NCBI GenBank assembly: GCA_035546355.1
Contig: DATKEH010000074.1
Coordinates: 1-6,312, forward strand
Source: DATKEH01 sp035546355
GTDB taxonomy: Bacteria; Acidobacteriota; Thermoanaerobaculia; Multivoradales; JAIOJS01
Direction: 5' to 3'
DNA length: 6,312 nucleotides
A program made the position numbers and the translations under genes. The notes beneath the pieces were generated by a model. That model had not been told where the DNA came from, searched no databases, and worked only from the letters and a program-made list of their open reading frames with translations. Position 1 is the first letter of the stretch; each line of letters opens with the position of its first letter. Shown in pieces: positions 5,679 through 6,312 of this stretch.

Positions 5679-6312
5679 ATGAGCGTCCGCGACTTCGTCG
5701 ACCACCACTTCCGCCACTTCAACGCCGCCGTGGTCCGGGACGCCGCCCGCGCCTACGAGCGGCACCTCGAGCAGGGGGGGAGGATGATGGTCACCCTGGC
5801 CGGGGCGATGAGCACCGCCGAGCTGGGGTTGTCGCTGGCCGAGATGATCCGCCGGGGCAAGGTGCACGCCGTCACCTGCACCGGCGCCAACCTGGAGGAG
5901 GACGTCTTCAACCTGGTGGCGCACGATTTCTACGAGCGCATCCCGCACTACCGCCAGCTCTCCGCCGAGGCCGAGGAGGAGCTGCGCGAGCGCGGCATGA
6001 ACCGGGTGACCGACACCTGCATCCCGGAGGAAGAGGCGATGCGGCGGATCGAGCGCCAGATGCTGAAGCTGTGGAGCAGCGCCTCCGAGAAGAGCGAGCG
6101 CTTCTTCCCCTACGAGTACATGTATCAGCTTATCGAGAGCGGACTGATCGATGAGTACTTCCAGATCGACCCCAGGGACTCCTGGATGATCGCCGCCTGC
6201 CAGAAGAAGCTGCCGATCTTCGTCCCGGGCTGGGAAGATTCCACCCTCGGCAACGTCTTCGTCGCCGCGGCGATCCGCAGCGACGTGAAGTATGAGTGCG
6301 TGAAGTCCGGCC
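5679..6312 (+). CDS. Deoxyhypusine-synthase-like protein, C-terminus cut by window edge
   Basis: The first 211 residues of a bacterial homologue of deoxyhypusine synthase, an NAD-dependent enzyme that in eukaryotes and archaea moves the aminobutyl group of spermidine to eIF5A. Bacteria lack eIF5A, so the acceptor must differ; some bacterial homologues take part in homospermidine or spermidine synthesis. Visible family blocks: FVDHHFRHFNAA at residues 6-17, LAGAMSTAELGLSLAEMI at about 40-57, CTGANLEEDVFNL at 67-79 (equivalent to the TTAGGVEED block of eukaryotic enzymes), RVTDTCIPEEEA near 109-120, and PGWEDSTLGN at 183-192 (equivalent to SPALTDGSLGD). D187 matches the NAD-site Asp (human D238). 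N192 replaces the spermidine-site Asp (human D243). The region holding the catalytic lysine (human K329) lies beyond the window. The start is fixed by family similarity, not by a ribosome binding site. Confidence 0.93.
   Translation, partial: MSVRDFVDHHFRHFNAAVVRDAARAYERHLEQGGRMMVTLAGAMSTAELGLSLAEMIRRGKVHAVTCTGANLEEDVFNLVAHDFYERIPHYRQLSAEAEEELRERGMNRVTDTCIPEEEAMRRIERQMLKLWSSASEKSERFFPYEYMYQLIESGLIDEYFQIDPRDSWMIAACQKKLPIFVPGWEDSTLGNVFVAAAIRSDVKYECVKSG

Noticed and set aside
5075..5722. Alternative minus-strand frame over the membrane-protein region, and the related 4626-5384 frame
   Set aside because: Both are Arg/Gly/Ala-rich and lack the regular hydrophobic segments of the 5020-5619 frame. 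The first would also start inside the DHS-like gene.
5534..6154. Plus-strand 206-codon frame over the DHS-like gene
   Set aside because: It is an out-of-frame shadow rich in Arg/Pro/Gly. The correct frame beginning at 5679 matches the DHS family throughout.
1..6312. A polyamine/amine operon linking the decarboxylase and the DHS-like gene
   Set aside because: The two genes are on opposite strands, separated by about 4.5 kb and three unrelated genes, with no shared control element seen.

Overview
This is a very GC-rich stretch of bacterial chromosome (about 70% G+C by eye, with strong G/C preference at third codon positions). It holds five genes, two of them cut by the window ends. No tRNA, rRNA, CRISPR array, insertion sequence or phage gene was seen. 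Three things together suggest a soil or marine bacterium of the Acidobacteriota or Gemmatimonadota kind: the long secreted Asp-box (BNR/sortilin-like) protein, the bacterial deoxyhypusine-synthase-like protein and the base composition. That assignment is inference, since no marker gene is present.

Layout: (1) 1-1130, minus strand, a PLP-dependent aromatic-L-amino-acid decarboxylase whose C-terminus runs off the left edge. (2) 1131-1310, a divergent intergenic region with a good sigma70-type promoter reading right and a small inverted repeat. (3) 1311-4706, plus strand, a 1131-residue exported protein with at least eleven Asp-box motifs, a C-terminal Ig-like segment and a helical tail. (4) 4707-4811, a spacer with two GC-rich hairpins. 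(5) 4812-5111, plus strand, a 99-residue minimal GNAT acetyltransferase of the YjdJ/COG2388 type. (6) 5020-5619, minus strand, an unrecognised four-helix membrane protein whose tail overlaps the acetyltransferase gene in convergent orientation. (7) 5620-5678, a 59-base divergent spacer with an inverted repeat and a possible leaderless promoter. (8) 5679-6312, plus strand, the first 211 residues of a deoxyhypusine-synthase-like protein, cut by the right edge.

The genes do not form one operon. Strands alternate (-, +, +, -, +), and the only co-directional pair (Asp-box protein and acetyltransferase) is separated by about 105 bases containing hairpins. A decarboxylase that makes amines and a homologue of an enzyme that handles spermidine lie within 5 kb of each other, but nothing in the sequence ties them into one pathway. 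I do not see a convincing new multi-gene system. The items most worth following up are the bacterial deoxyhypusine-synthase homologue with an altered predicted polyamine site, the architecture of the Asp-box protein, and the convergent gene overlap.
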